From: Propionibacteriaceae bacterium
GTDB taxonomy: Bacteria > Actinomycetota > Actinomycetes > Propionibacteriales > Propionibacteriaceae
Length of the DNA: 9,174 nt
NCBI GenBank assembly: GCA_009781325.1
Contig: WQYJ01000071.1
Location: 1 to 9,174 of the forward strand
Direction: 5' to 3'
Position 1 is the stretch's first letter; each line of letters starts with the position of its first letter. The notes under the pieces were generated by a model. The model searched no databases. It saw nothing but the letters and a program-made list of their open reading frames with translations, and was not told the origin of the DNA. Positions 7,827-9,174 of this stretch are shown here, piece by piece. The translations under genes and the position numbers were made by a program.

Positions 7827-7833
7827 GGAGGTG
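7827..7833 (+). promoter_or_regulatory. Orphan Shine-Dalgarno sequence after the ABC exporter stop
   Basis: GGAGGTG directly follows the TGA at 7824-7826 and is a seven-base match to the anti-Shine-Dalgarno. No credible gene follows: GTG 7831 gives only 14 codons, and array 2 begins soon after. It may be a remnant of a lost operon partner or a coincidence. Confidence 0.3.
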
Positions 7834-7841
7834 TTAAGGGG

Positions 7842-7853
7842 GGCAAGGGGACG
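7842..7853 (+). repeat. Array-edge motif, left of array 2
   Basis: GGCAAGGGGACG matches the array 3 edge motif GGCAAGGGGGACG with one G fewer and is followed by GTGTGACA. It lies between the ABC exporter stop and the first, decayed unit of array 2. No counterpart is visible at the right end of array 2. Confidence 0.4.
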
Positions 7854-7896
7854 TGTGACAGAGCGGCTGACATGACTAACCCAAAACCCTCAGCCA

Positions 7897-8252
7897 ACCC
7901 CCGGTCGAGGTGTGGACTTGAAGAAGGACAGTCTTACCACAGACCCTAAGCCAACCCCGGTCATCCTGCCGAAGGCAGGACCCCCGGCAGCCGACGTATG
8001 GACTTGAAAAAGACAAGTCTTACCACAGACCCTAAGCCAACCCCCCGGTCATCCTGCCGCCAGGCAGGACCCCCGGCAGACGACGTATGGACTTGAAGAA
8101 GACAAGTCTTACCACAGACCCTACGTCAGCTGCCGGGGGTACTGCCTTCGGCAGCATGACCGGGGGGTTGACGTATGGACTTGAAAAAGACAAGTCTTAC
8201 CACAGACCCTACGTCATCCTGCCGGGGGTACTGCCTTCGGCAGCATGACCGG
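7897..8252. repeat. Array 2: palindrome-plus-linker repeats (one decayed, two forward, two inverted)
   Basis: Intact palindromes lie at 7957-7987 and 8045-8076 (forward) and 8133-8163 and 8222-8252 (inverted), spaced 88-89 bp apart. A decayed unit at about 7897-7950 keeps CCGGTCG and the linker but has lost the palindrome. All linkers run in the same orientation, opposite to arrays 1 and 3, and are almost identical: GTATGGACTTG, then an A/G-rich stretch, then CAAGTCTTACCACAGACCC. GACTTG/CAAGTC form a hairpin in each. The two inverted palindromes carry paired base changes (TACTGCC and GGCAGCA arms). The array fills the gap between the convergent ABC exporter and the - strand membrane protein and ends 12 bp before the latter's stop codon. 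Confidence 0.93.
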
Positions 8253-8264
8253 GGGTTGGGTTGG

Positions 8265-8852
8265 TCATGTATCCGGTAGGACTGGGTACGTGCTGTGATC
8301 GGCTACCGCTACGGTGACTGTGGAGACATCGACGTAATAGCTGGAATAGTTATCCGGGTCCAGCAGGACAGTGAACTGAAGGTAGGGTGACGAGTCTTCG
8401 TACTGGAGATTGACCCCGTGCATTCCGCGCATCCAGTCCAGTGTGAACTTTGCATCTCGGGTCACTTCGGGACTGACAAATTTGTGAGTGGTTTTGGTCT
8501 CCGGGTCATACCATTTGCAGATGATTTCATAGGCGATAGATGCGTATCCCTCGCGGTCATAATGGTTTTCCTTCAGTTCGACCATTCTGGCGCCAACTTT
8601 GCGGCCATGCTTTTTCAGGTAGGACAGTCGTTCCTTTTCCTTGATCATCTTAAAACCAGCAAGACCGGCTATTGCAGCCCCGATGAGAACAAATCCCCCG
8701 GAGATGAAGACCGGCTCCATTCCCATGTCTCGTCTCATTATCCAGAAGAGAACAGTGAAAAGTGCGCCGAGACACGTAACGAGAAGTCCAACAATGAGAA
8801 ACACCACCCACTTCATCACAGTGCCGCCATCCTGCAGCCTCAACTGATACAT
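8265..8852 (-). CDS. Small two-helix membrane protein with DUF3592-like domain
   Basis: 195 residues read from ATG at 8852, chosen because AAAGGAG lies five bases upstream; the frame stays open to 8915 but that extension has no ribosome site. Two hydrophobic helices lie at about residues 13-38 (beginning MKWVVFLIVG) and 45-66, with RRD between them, followed by a charged stretch (KEKERLSYLKKHGRK) and a beta-rich soluble domain. Segments such as GARMVELKEN, ASIAYEIICKWYDPETKTTHKFVSPEV and FTVLLDPDNYSSYYVDVSTV resemble DUF3592-type proteins, whose function is unknown. This assignment is by pattern only. The gene is visibly less GC-rich than its neighbours and is enclosed by arrays 2 and 3, which suggests it may have arrived separately. 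It is monocistronic and convergent with the ABC exporter. Confidence 0.8.
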   Translation of the reverse strand: MYQLRLQDGGTVMKWVVFLIVGLLVTCLGALFTVLFWIMRRDMGMEPVFISGGFVLIGAAIAGLAGFKMIKEKERLSYLKKHGRKVGARMVELKENHYDREGYASIAYEIICKWYDPETKTTHKFVSPEVTRDAKFTLDWMRGMHGVNLQYEDSSPYLQFTVLLDPDNYSSYYVDVSTVTVAVADHSTYPVLPDT

Positions 8853-8879
8853 GCCACTCCTTTGTGATTTCCTCTTACT

Positions 8880-8885
8880 AGCATA
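8880..8885 (-). promoter_or_regulatory. Possible -10 box for the DUF3592-like gene
   Basis: On the - strand TATGCT lies 27 bases upstream of the ATG, which would leave a leader of roughly 20 nt containing AAAGGAG. No good -35 hexamer is present at the right spacing. The array 3 edge motif begins about 23 bp further upstream. Confidence 0.3.
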
Positions 8886-8907
8886 GACGCTCTGGATGTA
8901 TGGCGGG

Positions 8908-8923
8908 TGTGGCAAGGGGGACG
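8908..8923 (+). repeat. Left terminal inverted repeat of array 3
   Basis: TGTGGCAAGGGGGACG matches the reverse complement of 9153-9168 at 15 of 16 positions. It lies between the DUF3592-like gene's promoter region and the first palindrome of array 3. Confidence 0.65.
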
Positions 8924-8936
8924 AATAACTTAGCCC

Positions 8937-9139
8937 CCGGTCATCCTGCCGTCAGGCAGGACCCCCGGCAGCCGACGTAGGGTCTGAGGTAAAGCTTGTC
9001 TTCCTCAAGTCCATACGTCAGCCGCCGGGGGTCCTGCCTGCGGCAGGATGACCGGGGGTGGGCTTCGGGTCTGCGGGTAGGTCTCTACCCAAGTCCATAC
9101 GTCAGCCGCCGGGGGTCCTGCCTGCGGCAGCATGACCGG
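8937..9139. repeat. Array 3: palindrome-plus-linker repeats (one forward, two inverted)
   Basis: Palindromes lie at 8937-8968 (forward), 9025-9055 and 9109-9139 (inverted). The two linkers share their ends (GGGTCTG and AAGTCCATACGTCAGCCG) but differ inside: the first pairs GAGG and AAG with CTT and CCTC, the second pairs GGGTA with TACCC. Linker orientation matches array 1. The last palindrome has one arm with GGCAGCA instead of GGCAGGA, leaving a mismatch in the stem. The 8916-9174 stretch contains no gene. Confidence 0.92.
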
Positions 9140-9152
9140 TGGATGGGATGTC

Positions 9153-9168
9153 CGTCCCCCTTGTCACA
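9153..9168 (-). repeat. Right terminal inverted repeat of array 3
   Basis: CGTCCCCCTTGTCACA on the + strand is the inverted partner of 8908-8923, with one mismatch in 16. With the left copy it brackets all three palindromes of array 3, as terminal inverted repeats bracket a miniature transposable element. Confidence 0.65.
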
Positions 9169-9174
9169 TCGTCC

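Noticed and set aside
8418..8867. 149-residue + strand ORF opposite the DUF3592-like gene
   Set aside because: It is antisense to a gene with a good ribosome site, membrane helices and a plausible domain, and it has no ribosome site or family resemblance of its own.
8853..8915. Upstream 21-residue extension of the DUF3592-like protein
   Set aside because: There is no ribosome site before 8915, whereas ATG 8852 has AAAGGAG at ideal spacing.
5574..9139. CRISPR array
   Set aside because: The repeats are palindromic and alternate in orientation, the 'spacers' are related to each other, copy numbers are low and there is no cas gene or leader.
5574..9139. Integron attC array
   Set aside because: Folded palindromes recall attC sites, but the hairpins are stacked without gene cassettes between them, no integrase is present and I see no attC core sites.

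Overview
The window reads as a chromosomal segment of a moderately high-GC Gram-positive actinobacterium. Support comes from GTG starts with good Shine-Dalgarno sequences, a GTGA stop/start overlap, and actinobacterial-looking ArgRS, RDD, IspE and ABC-exporter proteins. A propionibacterial relative is possible, but the sequence alone does not fix a genus. There is no transposase, integrase, phage gene, tRNA, rRNA or cas gene.

Left part (1-4380, + strand): the 3' portion of argS (arginyl-tRNA synthetase; its 5' end lies outside the window) overlaps a four-helix RDD-family membrane protein. A 189-bp gap with two mutually exclusive inverted repeats and a possible promoter follows. Next is a 727-residue protein with seven predicted membrane helices and a long acidic then proline-rich cytoplasmic tail. 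I do not recognise it.

Middle (4381-7826, + strand): ispE (4-diphosphocytidyl-2-C-methyl-D-erythritol kinase, MEP isoprenoid pathway) is preceded by an unusually structured stretch. That stretch is either an atypical N-terminal extension or, more likely, a leader RNA with a 13-codon upstream ORF. After a repeat array comes a complete single-chain ABC exporter (six helices plus one ATPase domain).

Right part (7827-9174): a small two-helix membrane protein with a DUF3592-like soluble domain lies on the - strand, with a repeat array on each side.

The main novelty is three intergenic arrays (about 5552-5900, 7842-8252 and 8908-9168) built from one two-part unit. One part is a 31-32 bp imperfect palindrome with CCGG ends (11 intact copies). 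The other is a linker of roughly 53-58 bp that can itself form a hairpin. Linker ends are conserved, but the inner stems differ in sequence while keeping complementarity. Every array has forward palindromes on its left and inverted ones on its right. Copies of a TGTGACAAGGGGGACG-like motif sit at most array edges and form a 15/16 inverted pair around the third array. This looks like a BIME/REPIN-like or MITE-like family of intergenic elements with strong single-strand structure. The genes themselves are mostly housekeeping or unrelated to one another, so the arrays rather than a gene system are what deserves a second look.
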